From CAYJLB01 sp964370845 (lineage in GTDB: Bacteria > Bacillota > Clostridia > Oscillospirales > Ruminococcaceae), in contig CAYJLB010000004.1 of assembly GCA_964370845.1 (NCBI GenBank), positions 7,632 through 71,631 of the forward strand: a stretch of DNA of 64,000 nt, read 5' to 3'. Below the pieces are notes generated by a model that was not told where the DNA came from, did no database searches, and saw only the letters and a list, made by a program, of their open reading frames with translations. Position 1 is the first letter of the stretch. The number at the start of each line of letters is the position of its first letter. A program made the position numbers and the translations under genes. Positions 43,801-52,814 of the stretch are shown here, piece by piece.

Positions 43801-45027
43801 TTACATTCCGCCACGAACGTAGAACAATTCTCTTACAGCTATTGCTACTCCTGCAAGAAAATGTGAATTACTGTCTACATTACTAGCTAGAACTCTATTG
43901 GATACATCGGGACCTGAAATTCTATCAATTGTATTTTTTAAATCAATTAAATATCTTTCTGACATATTATCTCCATGTAAAACAATTTGATGTGGGTTTG
44001 TCGAAAAAATTAAATTATTAATTAGAACGGCAAGTAACTCATTAATCTGACGATATACAGCTAAAACTTTTTTATCCCCTTCTCTAACTGCAACCGTAAC
44101 TTTTGCTATAGTAAGTAAATCAGCATCTCCATTTGTTGCATAATAAAGACTTGGTGTACTTTCTTTGCCATAAATAGCTTTAATTTTTGATAAAAAAGCT
44201 TCTTTAGACAATTCAACCACCGCAGAACCTCTACGAGCTAAACGGTCATAAGGTGTGTCTGAATAAGGGTTTAAAATCATATTATCAACAAACCCAGTCC
44301 TATTATCATAAGATATTATAGGGTCGGTGAGGTTGATTAAAATATAATTAAAAGAATCCCCAACGTGTAATAAACCAACATTTTGCCTACTCATCGCGTG
44401 CGGTTGTTTACAAAAGTCTATATTCGCCATTGCAAGACCTTTTATCATATTATCAACAACAACATGCATATCGGTAAACGCCGCTATATTGCTCAAAGGA
44501 ATAGAATAATCTACATTTCCTTCAACAAATTTAACGCCTAGTTTTGAGTACATATCAGGCATAATTGCAATTCCCATTCCAAGAACTGAATTCTCATCTA
44601 AGCAATTAACTTTCATCATATCAGTAATTGAATTATTTATAAAGTCATATATTTTTTTAGGAGTATCAAGTTCATTGGTATCACAGTTATATTTATCTAA
44701 AACCTGACCATCTAACGTACAAAGTCCAATACTAACATTTTTAGTTTCAATTGACACACCAAAGGTAAGTTTGAAACTATGGTTAATATTTAATAAAATT
44801 TTCTTGCGCCCTCTTGTAGCTTTTTCAGTAGAAACAACACCGCCTACTTCCATTAATATCCCTTGATTTATCATTTCACCAGATATGATAGTCACCGCCG
44901 CCCTTGTAAGTTCAAGTTGCGCCGCAATATCAATACGAGAAATAGCTCCTTTTTGTTTTATTAACTTGAGTATGTGCATACGATTCTGTCTTTTCAAGTC
45001 TAACTTACTAATCCCAATTTGTTCCAT
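43801..45027 (-). CDS. ROK family transcriptional regulator (NagC/XylR-like)
   Basis: The 408-residue protein has an N-terminal winged HTH (about 12-65: MHILKLIKQKGAISRIDIAAQLELTRAAVT, read in segments) fused to a ROK domain (GLCTLDGQVLDKY, VVVDNMIKGLAMANIDF). The zinc motif CxCGxxGC and the usual E-x-G-H are not visible; the region reads RTGFVDNMILNPYS. This is a repressor, not a sugar kinase, and the effector is unknown. It is monocistronic, has a GAAAGGAGG site, and sits beside the tRNA cluster. The nearest sugar genes are outside this segment. Confidence 0.87.
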   Translation of the reverse strand: MEQIGISKLDLKRQNRMHILKLIKQKGAISRIDIAAQLELTRAAVTIISGEMINQGILMEVGGVVSTEKATRGRKKILLNINHSFKLTFGVSIETKNVSIGLCTLDGQVLDKYNCDTNELDTPKKIYDFINNSITDMMKVNCLDENSVLGMGIAIMPDMYSKLGVKFVEGNVDYSIPLSNIAAFTDMHVVVDNMIKGLAMANIDFCKQPHAMSRQNVGLLHVGDSFNYILINLTDPIISYDNRTGFVDNMILNPYSDTPYDRLARRGSAVVELSKEAFLSKIKAIYGKESTPSLYYATNGDADLLTIAKVTVAVREGDKKVLAVYRQINELLAVLINNLIFSTNPHQIVLHGDNMSERYLIDLKNTIDRISGPDVSNRVLASNVDSNSHFLAGVAIAVRELFYVRGGM

Positions 45028-45146
45028 AGTATACCTCCTTTCATTCTTTGTACTTATATTTTACAACAAAAATACCTAAAAGTGATTAATATTATGTTAA
45101 ATTTTTTTATATATTTTACTATAATTTGTTAATTTTTTTACATACA

Positions 45147-45182
45147 AATATGGAGTATGCACAATAGCACACTCCATATCCA
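45147..45182 (-). terminator. Terminator of the flavodoxin-like gene at 45188
   Basis: ATATGGAGT-a-TGC pairs with GCA-c-ACTCCATAT, with T/A-rich flanks. Confidence 0.75.
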
Positions 45183-45187
45183 AAACA

Positions 45188-45583
45188 CTATTTAAGTAAT
45201 TCTTTTGGGGTTTCTATAACCTTTCCCTTTAAATCGTAAATCTTTGAAAAACCATCTCTATCGCTTAACGCTGAACCCAACGATGTAGGAACTGCAATTA
45301 CATCTTTTCTTCCAACCTTATTTAAGAAAGTTCTTACACTTGGAGGAAATGAACCAGCCCAAATTGGAAAGACTAACACAATTGTTTCATCTGACTTTGG
45401 TTTTTTATACTTTGCTAAAGTTTCCTTTTTAGTTGAAGAAAAATATCCTCCTCTTAAAAAGTTAAGTGGACCTTTCCAGTTTTGCTCATCAGTAATCTGA
45501 TTTGCAGGAACTCCGTGGTTTTTAGCGATTTCTTCCGCTATTTCCTTACTTCTGCCTGTTCTGGTGAAATAATAAACTTGCAT
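45188..45583 (-). CDS. Flavodoxin-like protein
   Basis: The 131-residue protein has a flavodoxin start (QVYYFTRTGRSKEIAEEIA) and VFPIWAGSFPPSVRTFL in place of the usual flavin-ring loop. It resembles the flavodoxin family used as NAD(P)H-linked or menaquinone-type reductases. Its specific partner is unknown. GGAGGATG overlaps its start region, and it follows argS in the same direction with a 44-base gap. Confidence 0.8.
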   Translation of the reverse strand: MQVYYFTRTGRSKEIAEEIAKNHGVPANQITDEQNWKGPLNFLRGGYFSSTKKETLAKYKKPKSDETIVLVFPIWAGSFPPSVRTFLNKVGRKDVIAVPTSLGSALSDRDGFSKIYDLKGKVIETPKELLK

Positions 45584-45627
45584 TTTTCATCCTCCTTTTT
45601 ATATGTAATTTATTTTTAAATGATAAC

Positions 45628-47316
45628 TTACATACTTTCAGGACAGTCAATTTTTAGCATTTCTAAAATATTTGCGATTAAGATTTTTACAGCTATACAA
45701 AGATTAATTCTTGCTTGCATAAGCTGTTTATCATCACATTTTACTCTGCATTTAGAATAAAATTTATGGAAAAGTGTTGCTAAATCTATTACATATTTAG
45801 TTATTTTAGATGGGTCATACGTCCTTGCGGCGTCATCAACCCATGAGTGGAATGTTGCTATAAATCTTATTAATTCAGTTTCTTCAGGTTCGCTCAAAAG
45901 TTCTAAATCTTCATTTGAAACTTCTTGTGGAGTTATCCCCTCACCTTGTAAATTCTTTAATATCGAGCAAATTCGTGCATGTGCATATTGTACATAGTAC
46001 ACTGGATTTTTTGACGATTCCTCCACAGCTAGTCCTAAATCAAAGTCAAAGTGTGAATTTGATTCACGAAGATTAAAGAAAAATCTTGCTGCATCAATTG
46101 GAACTTCGTCTAGTAAAGTTACTAGAGTAATTGACTTCCCACTTCGTTTTGAAGCCTTAATAACTTCACCTTCTTTTACAAGCCTTACCATTTGCATCAG
46201 AACAACATCAAGCCTGTTCGCATCAACACCAACAGCTTCCATTGCACCTTTAAGCCTTGCAACGTGCCCATGGTGGTCAGCGCCCCAAATGTCTATAACC
46301 TTATCATAACCACGAGCGACAAATTTATTATAATGATATGCAATATCCGCAGCAAAATAGGTTGGAATTCCATTTGCACGGATTAAAACGTCATCTTTTT
46401 CAGCGCCAAATTCAGTAGCTTTGTACCAAATCGCACCCTCATTCTCATAAGTCAAACCTTTTTCCTTAAGAATGTCAATTACTTCCATAACTTTATTTTC
46501 GTTATGTAAAACACTTTCCAAAAACCATACATCATATTTAATTCTATATCGTTCTAAGTCAGTTTTTAGTTTTTCAATATTCAACGGTAGGGCATAAGCA
46601 ACAAGGGCATTTCTTCTTTCTTCAGAGGAAACTTCCACAAATTTATCACCGTTTATATCAGCAAAAGCCTTTGCGTGGTGGATTATATCCTCACCCTTAT
46701 AAGCATCTTCAGGGAATTCAATTCCGTCTTTATACAGCTGTAAATATCTTACTTCTAAGGAAGTAGCAAACTTTTCAATTTGATTTCCTGCATCGTTAAC
46801 ATAAAACTCACGAGTTACTAAAAATCCAGCTTTTTCAAGTACAGAAGCAAGGCAGTCACCAATCGCTCCACCACGAGCATTACCAACGTGCATAGGGCCA
46901 GTTGGGTTTGCGGAAACAAATTCCACCATTAGCTTTTTGCCCTCGCCAAAATTAGTTTTTCCGTAATTTTCCTTTTCGGATAAAACAGCACTCACAACTT
47001 CACTATACCATTTTTTGCCGATATAAAAGTTGATAAATCCAGGTCCTGCAACTTGAACATCTTTAAAATAAGTTCCCTCAAGCTCAATTTTTTCTTTTAA
47101 TAAATCAGCAATTTTCCTTGGAGCCATTTTATACGCTCTTGCTGACACCATAGCAACATTTGTTGACAAATCACCATTTGCAATATCTGCTGGAATTTCC
47201 ACTGCAAACAAAGGAGCATCTTCTTTTGGAATTGCTTCTTCGTTCATCAATTTTTCCAAAGCAGTTAATATTATTTCACGGATTTCAAGTTCCGCTTTTT
47301 TCATTAAATCGGACAT
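45628..47316 (-). CDS. argS: Arginyl-tRNA synthetase
   Basis: The 562-residue class I synthetase charges tRNA-Arg. It has an N-terminal Arg_tRNA_synt_N domain (about 1-105), the HIGH-type motif HVGN at 143-146, the KMSKS-equivalent KASKRSGK and a DALR anticodon domain at the end (RICSILKNL). It is the last gene of a ddl-murI-ywiB-argS group on the minus strand. The ywiB-argS adjacency is also found in bacilli. Confidence 0.95.
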   Translation of the reverse strand: MSDLMKKAELEIREIILTALEKLMNEEAIPKEDAPLFAVEIPADIANGDLSTNVAMVSARAYKMAPRKIADLLKEKIELEGTYFKDVQVAGPGFINFYIGKKWYSEVVSAVLSEKENYGKTNFGEGKKLMVEFVSANPTGPMHVGNARGGAIGDCLASVLEKAGFLVTREFYVNDAGNQIEKFATSLEVRYLQLYKDGIEFPEDAYKGEDIIHHAKAFADINGDKFVEVSSEERRNALVAYALPLNIEKLKTDLERYRIKYDVWFLESVLHNENKVMEVIDILKEKGLTYENEGAIWYKATEFGAEKDDVLIRANGIPTYFAADIAYHYNKFVARGYDKVIDIWGADHHGHVARLKGAMEAVGVDANRLDVVLMQMVRLVKEGEVIKASKRSGKSITLVTLLDEVPIDAARFFFNLRESNSHFDFDLGLAVEESSKNPVYYVQYAHARICSILKNLQGEGITPQEVSNEDLELLSEPEETELIRFIATFHSWVDDAARTYDPSKITKYVIDLATLFHKFYSKCRVKCDDKQLMQARINLCIAVKILIANILEMLKIDCPESM

Positions 47317-47341
47317 TTTTATATTCCTTTCTATTAGTCAA

Positions 47342-47761
47342 TTACTTTACATTTATGAAAATTTCTTGTTCAGAAACATAACTCGAATTTATATCAATAA
47401 CATATTTAAAGTACAAATCTCCACCGCAATCGCTTAAAGCAGATTTTATGTCATTTGTTGTAATTCCAACCATAAAATCACCAAAAGGAGTGCCATAGTG
47501 ACAATGGTGCTTTTTCCCTCTTTCAATTACAAGGTTAGAAGGTGCATTTCCCTGTCTTTCCATTGTAATTAAATCATTCCCAAAGGTTGTAAGCACAGTT
47601 TTTGACCCTTTAAAGCCTGTAGCATCGGACTCATCATAAGTTAAAACAAAACCATCTTCAGTTTCATGGAATTTCCCTTCGGTAATAAGTTCCATTTGCT
47701 CTTTATCCTCATCGTGATATTGTATACTTTTTAATGTTATCATAACATTTTTATCTTCCAT
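47342..47761 (-). CDS. DUF1934 (YwiB-like) beta-barrel protein
   Basis: The 139-residue protein of the DUF1934/YwiB family has a lipocalin-like pattern of short strands (MITLKSIQYHDEDKEQMEL, KTVLTTFGNDLITMERQG, HCHYGTPFGDFMVGI). It is cytoplasmic, of unknown function, and typically sits next to argS in Firmicutes, as here (25 bases upstream of argS). Confidence 0.85.
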   Translation of the reverse strand: MEDKNVMITLKSIQYHDEDKEQMELITEGKFHETEDGFVLTYDESDATGFKGSKTVLTTFGNDLITMERQGNAPSNLVIERGKKHHCHYGTPFGDFMVGITTNDIKSALSDCGGDLYFKYVIDINSSYVSEQEIFINVK

Positions 47762-47787
47762 TTAATAACCATACCTTTCCAAACGGC

Positions 47788-48591
47788 TTAAAGTTCGCAC
47801 CTAAAAACACTTTCTTTAACATCAGTGCCTAAGAAAACTGAACTTATCGCCGTGAACATCTCAACACTGTCGGTAACGAAGTATTTGTTTTCGCCTTTCC
47901 CCTTACCTGAAAGCATATTTTTTTCTTCAAACAAAGAAAGTGCAAACTTCGCAGCTTCCTCACCAGGGGAAATCAAAGTTACTTTATCACCCATAATTTT
48001 CCCGATAACATCTTTTATAATTGGATAATGGGTACACCCTAAAATTAGAGTATCCACATCATTTTCAATAACTTCCTTTAAATATTCGTTTGCAATAATA
48101 TTTAAAACTTCATTATCAACATCTATGTAACCGTTTTCCACTAGAGGCACAAACATAGGACAAGCTTTTCCGTAAACAGAAATTTCAGGAGAAATGTCAT
48201 GAATAGCCTTGTCATACCCTTTACTTTTTATAGTAAAAGATGTTCCGATTACACCGATTTTTTTATTTTTAGTAGCCTTTACAGCAGCCTTTACAGCAGG
48301 AGAAAGCACCTCCGTCGTGAGTTTATCTCCGTCATAAATGTCATTTAACATCATCAAAGAGCTTACAGTACCACAAGCTACAATAATCATTTTAAGGTCA
48401 TATTTTTCCAAAAAATCAAAATCTTCTTTAGCATATTTAATGAGAGTTTCCTTACTTCTTCCACCATAAGGAACTCTCGCAGTGTCCCCTAAATAAATTA
48501 TATCTTCATTTGGCATTAATTTATTCAATTCTTTTACAGCAGTAAGTCCGCCTAGCCCCGAATCAAAAACTCCGATAGCTTTATTGTTCAT
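47788..48591 (-). CDS. murI: Glutamate racemase
   Basis: The 267-residue cofactor-independent racemase makes D-glutamate for peptidoglycan. The catalytic pair is Cys73 (VACGTVSS) and Cys186 (LGCTHYP), with Asp10-Ser11 (VFDSGLGGL) at the start. It follows ddl by nine bases, forming a cell-wall precursor pair. Confidence 0.95.
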   Translation of the reverse strand: MNNKAIGVFDSGLGGLTAVKELNKLMPNEDIIYLGDTARVPYGGRSKETLIKYAKEDFDFLEKYDLKMIIVACGTVSSLMMLNDIYDGDKLTTEVLSPAVKAAVKATKNKKIGVIGTSFTIKSKGYDKAIHDISPEISVYGKACPMFVPLVENGYIDVDNEVLNIIANEYLKEVIENDVDTLILGCTHYPIIKDVIGKIMGDKVTLISPGEEAAKFALSLFEEKNMLSGKGKGENKYFVTDSVEMFTAISSVFLGTDVKESVFRCEL

Positions 48592-48600
48592 TCAAAAAAT

Positions 48601-49671
48601 CTACCTTTCCGCCCTTTCAAAAGCAAGATTAATTAATTTATCCAAAAGGTCGCCTATTTCAATTCCAACATTTTCCATTAACTTTGGATACATACTAATT
48701 GAAGTAAATCCAGGTAGGGTGTTAATCTCGTTTATATAAACTTCACCAGTTTTAGTTAAAAAACAATCTACTCTAGCTAAACCTTTGCAGTTTAAAGCTT
48801 TGTAACCTCTTTTGGCAATTTTTCTTATTTTTTCACTTTCTTCTTCAGAAATTTGCGCTGGGACAAATAATTTGCAGTCGTTAGTTCTATATTTTCCTTC
48901 AAAGTCATAAAAACCATCTACAGGAGCGATTTCACCAACACTTGAAACAAAAACTTTACTATTTCCCATAACCGCACACTCAACTTCACGTCCGTCAATT
49001 CCTTCTTCAACAAGGACTTTTTTATCGTGTGTAAAAGCATATTTTATAGCAGCTTTAAGTTCGTCATCTTGGGTCACTTTGCTAATTCCAATAGAAGAAC
49101 CGCAGTTTGACGGTTTAACAAAAAGAGGTTTCTTAAAAGTTTTTAATATTTCTTCGCATTTTTCGTCAATTTTAGAAAGGTCACGGTCATATAAAGTGAA
49201 CCACTTTGCAGTTTTAATTCCAGCATTATCTAGTGCAATGTGTGTAAAATCCTTATCCATACAGTTTGCAGAAGAAATTAAATCGCAACCTACATAAGGG
49301 ATTTTCGCAAGGGTAAATAACCCTTGAATAGTTCCGTCTTCACCATTTTTTCCGTGTAGTGCAGGGAAAATACAGTCAACTTTCATTGCGGTAGTAGTTC
49401 CATCTTCAAGAATTTTCAAAAAGCCTTTGTGCAATGGGTCAGGACTTAATATACAAGAAGTACAATCAGGGTGATCCTCCCAACTTCCGTCCGCAATCAT
49501 AGAAATATCTCCCGGAAAATAAAGCCATCTTCCTTTTTTCGTAATTCCTATACAAAGAACTTCATATTCATCTGCAGGAATATTTTTTATAATTGTAGTA
49601 GCAGAAACAAGAGAAATCTCATGTTCACTTGAATTTCCACCAAAAATGACAGCAACTCGTTTTTTCGACAT
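48601..49671 (-). CDS. ddl: D-alanine-D-alanine ligase
   Basis: The 356-residue ATP-grasp ligase makes the D-Ala-D-Ala end of peptidoglycan precursors. It has VIFGGNSSEHEISLVSA at the start, PLFVKPSNCGSSIGISKV in the ATP-grasp domain, and VYINEINTLPGFTSISMYPKL near the end. The omega-loop region has KYRTNDC rather than a clear Y-type K-Y motif. D-Ala-D-Ala activity is the default call, but D-Ala-D-Lac cannot be excluded by eye. It is the first gene of the operon. Confidence 0.92.
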   Translation of the reverse strand: MSKKRVAVIFGGNSSEHEISLVSATTIIKNIPADEYEVLCIGITKKGRWLYFPGDISMIADGSWEDHPDCTSCILSPDPLHKGFLKILEDGTTTAMKVDCIFPALHGKNGEDGTIQGLFTLAKIPYVGCDLISSANCMDKDFTHIALDNAGIKTAKWFTLYDRDLSKIDEKCEEILKTFKKPLFVKPSNCGSSIGISKVTQDDELKAAIKYAFTHDKKVLVEEGIDGREVECAVMGNSKVFVSSVGEIAPVDGFYDFEGKYRTNDCKLFVPAQISEEESEKIRKIAKRGYKALNCKGLARVDCFLTKTGEVYINEINTLPGFTSISMYPKLMENVGIEIGDLLDKLINLAFERAER

Positions 49672-49809
49672 AGTGCATTTTCCTTTCGAATTTCATAATT
49701 TATGATAGCAGAGTTTAGTTTAAATATAATATAGTAGTAATTATTGTAAAATTAGTTGTTAAGTAAAAATAAAAATCCGCACAAAAATTTCTGTATAAAT
49801 TTTTTATCG

Positions 49810-49885
49810 TTGACAATTATTTATTAAAGTGGTATAGTATAAAATACTGAGTATACTATAATAATATGGCAAATATAGTATATTA
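49810..49885 (+). promoter_or_regulatory. Promoter-like site with repeated TATAGTATA words
   Basis: TTGACA (49810-49815), a 17-base spacer and TATAGT (49833-49838). The -10 overlaps TATAGTATA (49833-49841), which is inverted at 49852-49860 and repeated directly near 49875. The AT-rich gap 49672-49980 has no gene, so this could control ddl (divergent), the ribosomal cluster, or a small RNA. Confidence 0.45.
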
Positions 49886-49987
49886 CATAATTATGCCCAT
49901 CAAATGTCAATATATTACTAAGTATATCACATTATCAATTATCTTTCAAGACAATTTTGACAATTTAAAAAAAATTGTGCAAAAGTA

Positions 49988-50016
49988 TTGACAAAGGCGT
50001 TTTTATATGTTATAGT
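49988..50016 (+). promoter_or_regulatory. Promoter of the rpmG-secE-nusG-rpl cluster
   Basis: TTGACA (49988-49993), a 17-base spacer and TATAGT (50011-50016). Confidence 0.85.
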
Positions 50017-50022
50017 GTATGT

Positions 50023-50120
50023 ACCTCTTTTAGAGGTCTATTTTTTTGTGTCCGTTTTTTCGGACAAATATACCTTTCTTAAAAGAGGGAGGCAATCGAC
50101 TGCACCGTTTTTATGGTGCA
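50023..50120 (+). promoter_or_regulatory. Leader with three consecutive hairpins
   Basis: ACCTCT/AGAGGT (50023-50037) is followed by a T7 run, as in an attenuator. Then come GTCCG/CGGAC (around a T6 loop, about 50050-50066) and GCACC/GGTGC (50102-50119). They precede rpmG in the 5' UTR of the ribosomal cluster. Confidence 0.5.
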
Positions 50121-50145
50121 AATCTAGTCAGGAGGTGCCGTAATA

Positions 50146-50295
50146 ATGAGAGTTAAGATTACAATGGCTTGTACTGAGTGCAAACAAAGAAACTATGTCT
50201 CAAAGAAAAACAAGAAGAATGACCCTGACAGAATTGAACTTAATAAGTTTTGCAAATTCTGTAAGAAGCACACTCTTCACAAAGAAACTAAGTAA
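50146..50295 (+). CDS. rpmG: 50S ribosomal protein L33
   Basis: The 49-residue protein begins MRVKITMACTECKQRNY and carries two CxxC pairs (CTEC and CKFC), the zinc-binding type of L33. The GGAGGTG ribosome binding site is strong. It is the usual first gene before secE-nusG in Firmicutes. Confidence 0.97.
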   Translation: MRVKITMACTECKQRNYVSKKNKKNDPDRIELNKFCKFCKKHTLHKETK

Positions 50296-50316
50296 TTAGA
50301 AAGGTAGGCTATCAAA

Positions 50317-50592
50317 ATGAGTGATAAAAAAGATATTACAACAGGCTCTACCTCAAAAGACACTGAGTCAAAAGATTCAGCGAAAAAAGTTAAAAAAGAA
50401 AAGAAACCTAACGGCTTTGTTAAATTTTTCAAAGATTTAAAAGCTGAGGTTAAAAAAATTGTGTGGCCAACAAGAAAAGCTGTTATCAACAATACAGGAA
50501 TTGTAATTGTTGCAATGGCTATCGCAGGTGTGTTCATCTGGGGTATTGACACAGGATTTAAGTTCCTTTTTGACTTACTTTTACAAAGATAA
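50317..50592 (+). CDS. secE: Preprotein translocase subunit SecE
   Basis: The 91-residue protein has a hydrophilic Lys/Ser-rich N-terminus (about 1-35), the amphipathic helix FKDLKAEVKKIVWPTRKAV and one C-terminal membrane span. It stabilises SecY in the translocon. It lies between rpmG and nusG, the canonical order. Confidence 0.97.
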   Translation: MSDKKDITTGSTSKDTESKDSAKKVKKEKKPNGFVKFFKDLKAEVKKIVWPTRKAVINNTGIVIVAMAIAGVFIWGIDTGFKFLFDLLLQR

Positions 50593-50657
50593 TGGGTTTA
50601 GTCCTAGGCTTTGTAAATGGTTTTCAAATGACACTTTAGAAATGGAGGGATAACAAT

Positions 50658-51191
50658 ATGTCAGAATCAGCTAAATGGTATGTAATTCATACTTATTCAG
50701 GATATGAAAATAAGGTTGCTCAAAATATCGAAAAAGTTGTTGAAAACCGAAAACTTCAAGATTTAATCCCAGAAATTCTTGTTCCTACCGAAATGGTTAC
50801 TGAAACAGGAAAAGACAACAAAAAGAAAGACGTGGAAAGAAAGTTGTTTCCGAGTTATGTTCTTGTAAAAATGGTATTGACTGATGAGTCATGGTACATT
50901 GTAAGAAACACTCGTGGAGTAACGGGCTTTGTGGGTCCTGCATCTAAACCTGTTCCACTTACAGAAGCTGAGGTTATAAGCCTTGGTGTTATGCGTGAAA
51001 AGGTTGTTGAAGCTAACTTCGTTGTTGGGGACAGTGTTACTGTTTCTGCTGGTACACTTGAAGGATTTGTTGGAATTGTCAATAAAATTGACATCGAAAA
51101 CAATACAGTCGATGTTATGGTTTCAATGTTCGGACGTGAAACGCCTGCAACATTAGAGCTTAATCAGGTTGTAAAATTAGACGAGTATTAA
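50658..51191 (+). CDS. nusG: Transcription termination/antitermination protein NusG
   Basis: The 177-residue protein has an NGN domain (KWYVIHTYSGYENKVAQNIE; FPSYVLVKM; VRNTRGVTGFVG) and a C-terminal KOW domain (VGDSVTVSAGTLEGFVGIV). It binds RNA polymerase and modulates pausing and Rho or ribosome coupling. GGAGG precedes the ATG. Confidence 0.97.
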   Translation: MSESAKWYVIHTYSGYENKVAQNIEKVVENRKLQDLIPEILVPTEMVTETGKDNKKKDVERKLFPSYVLVKMVLTDESWYIVRNTRGVTGFVGPASKPVPLTEAEVISLGVMREKVVEANFVVGDSVTVSAGTLEGFVGIVNKIDIENNTVDVMVSMFGRETPATLELNQVVKLDEY

Positions 51192-51240
51192 TTAAAATTG
51201 TAAAATTCAATTAATTTTTAATTAGAAGTTTCAATTTTAA

Positions 51241-51280
51241 GTGGGAGGACCGAAATTATTAGCGGTTCGACTTTTACCAC
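51241..51280 (+). promoter_or_regulatory. rplK leader hairpin (candidate L1-type site)
   Basis: GTGG at 51241 pairs with CCAC at 51277-51280, enclosing GGAGGA and the inner stem ACCG/CGGT. The frame GTGGGAGGA...TACCAC recurs before rplA at 51811-51838 with a different inner stem. A link to L1/L11 feedback is inference. Confidence 0.5.
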
Positions 51281-51299
51281 AAATTATGGAGGTGCAGAT

Positions 51300-51725
51300 A
51301 TGGCACAAAAAGTAGTAGGTTACATTAAGTTGCAAATTGCTGCCGGAAAAGCAACACCGGCTCCACCAGTTGGTCCAGCTCTTGGTCAACACGGTGTTAA
51401 CATCATGTCATTCACTAAGGAATTCAACGAAAGAACTAAAAACGACATCGGATTAATTATCCCAGTTGTTATCACAGTTTACGCTGACCGTTCTTTCTCA
51501 TTTATCACAAAAACTCCACCAGCTGCAGTTTTAATTAAAAAAGCTTGCGGAATTGAGTCGGGTTCAGGAGTTCCTAACAAGACAAAAGTTGCGAACATTA
51601 CAAAAGAACAAATCCAAAAAATCGCTGAAACAAAAATGCCTGACCTAAATGCATCAAGCATTGAATCAGCAATGGATATGATAGCAGGTACAGCTCGTTC
51701 AATGGGCGTTGTAGTTGTTGACTAA
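51300..51725 (+). CDS. rplK: 50S ribosomal protein L11
   Basis: The 141-residue protein has the typical start AQKVVGYIKLQIAAGKATPAPPVGPALGQHG (read in segments) and C-terminal GTARSMGVVV. It binds the GTPase-associated region of 23S rRNA. TGGAGGTG precedes the start. Confidence 0.98.
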   Translation: MAQKVVGYIKLQIAAGKATPAPPVGPALGQHGVNIMSFTKEFNERTKNDIGLIIPVVITVYADRSFSFITKTPPAAVLIKKACGIESGSGVPNKTKVANITKEQIQKIAETKMPDLNASSIESAMDMIAGTARSMGVVVVD

Positions 51726-51810
51726 TTATAGTCAAAATTTAGGCGAATATTTAAAATCTTAAAATATTAATTTAAAAGATTAGGTGGATAACCTGTCGGT
51801 TTACCCGCTG

Positions 51811-51838
51811 GTGGGAGGAAATTTCCGCTAATTACCAC
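51811..51838 (+). promoter_or_regulatory. rplA leader hairpin
   Basis: GTGG pairs with CCAC enclosing GGAAATTTCC. It has the same outer frame as the rplK leader and lies 23 bases before rplA. Confidence 0.5.
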
Positions 51839-51860
51839 TTATGAGGGAGGAAAAAATATA

Positions 51861-52556
51861 ATGAAACATGGCAAGAAATATGTCGATGCTGCTAAGGCAG
51901 TAGACAGAGCTAAATTATACGACGCTACAGAAGCTTTAGGCTTAGTAGCTACAAATGCGAAAGCAAAATTCGATGAAACAGTTGAAGTTCACATCCGTTT
52001 AGGTGTTGACTCACGTCATGCTGACCAACAAGTTAGAGGTGCTGTAGTGCTTCCAAACGGTACAGGTAAAACTGTTCGTACACTTGTAATCTGTAAAGAG
52101 GAAAAATATGAAGCTGCACAAGCTGCGGGTTCAGATTTCGTTGGCGGAGAAGACATTGTTAATAAAATCCTAAAAGAAAACTGGATGGATTTTGACGTTC
52201 TAATTGCAACACCTGATATGATGGGTCTTGTAGGACGTATGGGTAAAGTTTTAGGTCCTCGTGGTCTTATGCCTAACCCAAAAGCTGGTACTGTAACTCC
52301 TGACGTTGCTAAAGCAGTAACTGAAGCAAAAGCAGGTAAAATTGAGTACCGTCTTGACAAAACAAACATCATTCACTGTCCAATTGGTAAAGCATCTTTT
52401 GGTACAGAGAAATTAGAACAAAACTTTGCTACATTAGTTGATGCTGTTGTTAAAGCAAAACCATCTGCTGCTAAAGGTAACTACCTAAAGAGCATCGTTG
52501 TTGCTTCAACAATGGGTGTTGGTGTAAGAATTAACACTGCAAAATATGGTGTTTAA
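51861..52556 (+). CDS. rplA: 50S ribosomal protein L1
   Basis: The 231-residue protein has GKKYVDAAKAVDRAKLYD at the start, the conserved MGLVGRMGKVLGPRGLMPNPK segment in the middle, and SIVVASTMGVGVRI at the end. It is the L1-stalk protein and, in many bacteria, represses translation of its own operon. A GAGGGAGG site precedes it. Confidence 0.98.
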   Translation: MKHGKKYVDAAKAVDRAKLYDATEALGLVATNAKAKFDETVEVHIRLGVDSRHADQQVRGAVVLPNGTGKTVRTLVICKEEKYEAAQAAGSDFVGGEDIVNKILKENWMDFDVLIATPDMMGLVGRMGKVLGPRGLMPNPKAGTVTPDVAKAVTEAKAGKIEYRLDKTNIIHCPIGKASFGTEKLEQNFATLVDAVVKAKPSAAKGNYLKSIVVASTMGVGVRINTAKYGV

Positions 52557-52639
52557 TTAAATTCTCAATATCTATTGACAATTTAATCTAAATATGATAT
52601 AATAATTAGGTTGTTTAATACAACTTGATAAATAACAAT

Positions 52640-52775
52640 ATTATTATTGTTTGTATCGTGTTCTAAAGACAGTTGGCTGAATTTATTCAGTAAGTCCAAC
52701 CGAGGAAAGATGATTACAGAGATTTTATATAAAACTTTGTACCTTTCCCTGTCTTTACGGGGAAAGGTTTTCTTT
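52640..52775 (+). promoter_or_regulatory. L10 leader with attenuator hairpin
   Basis: The leader between rplA and rplJ contains AGTTGGCTGAA...TCAGTAAGTCCAACC, in the manner of the L10(L12)4 binding leader. The hairpin ACCTTTCCC (52741-52749) / GGGGAAAGGT (52759-52768) with a T-rich tail follows. It would let excess L10-L12 shut down rplJL. Confidence 0.75.
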
Positions 52776-52814
52776 ATATCGAATGCGATTAATTATTATT
52801 TTGGAGGTGAATTT

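Noticed and set aside
52647..52814. N-terminal extension of L10
   Set aside because: It covers the structured L10 leader. GGAGGTG selects the ATG at 52815, and the length from there is normal.
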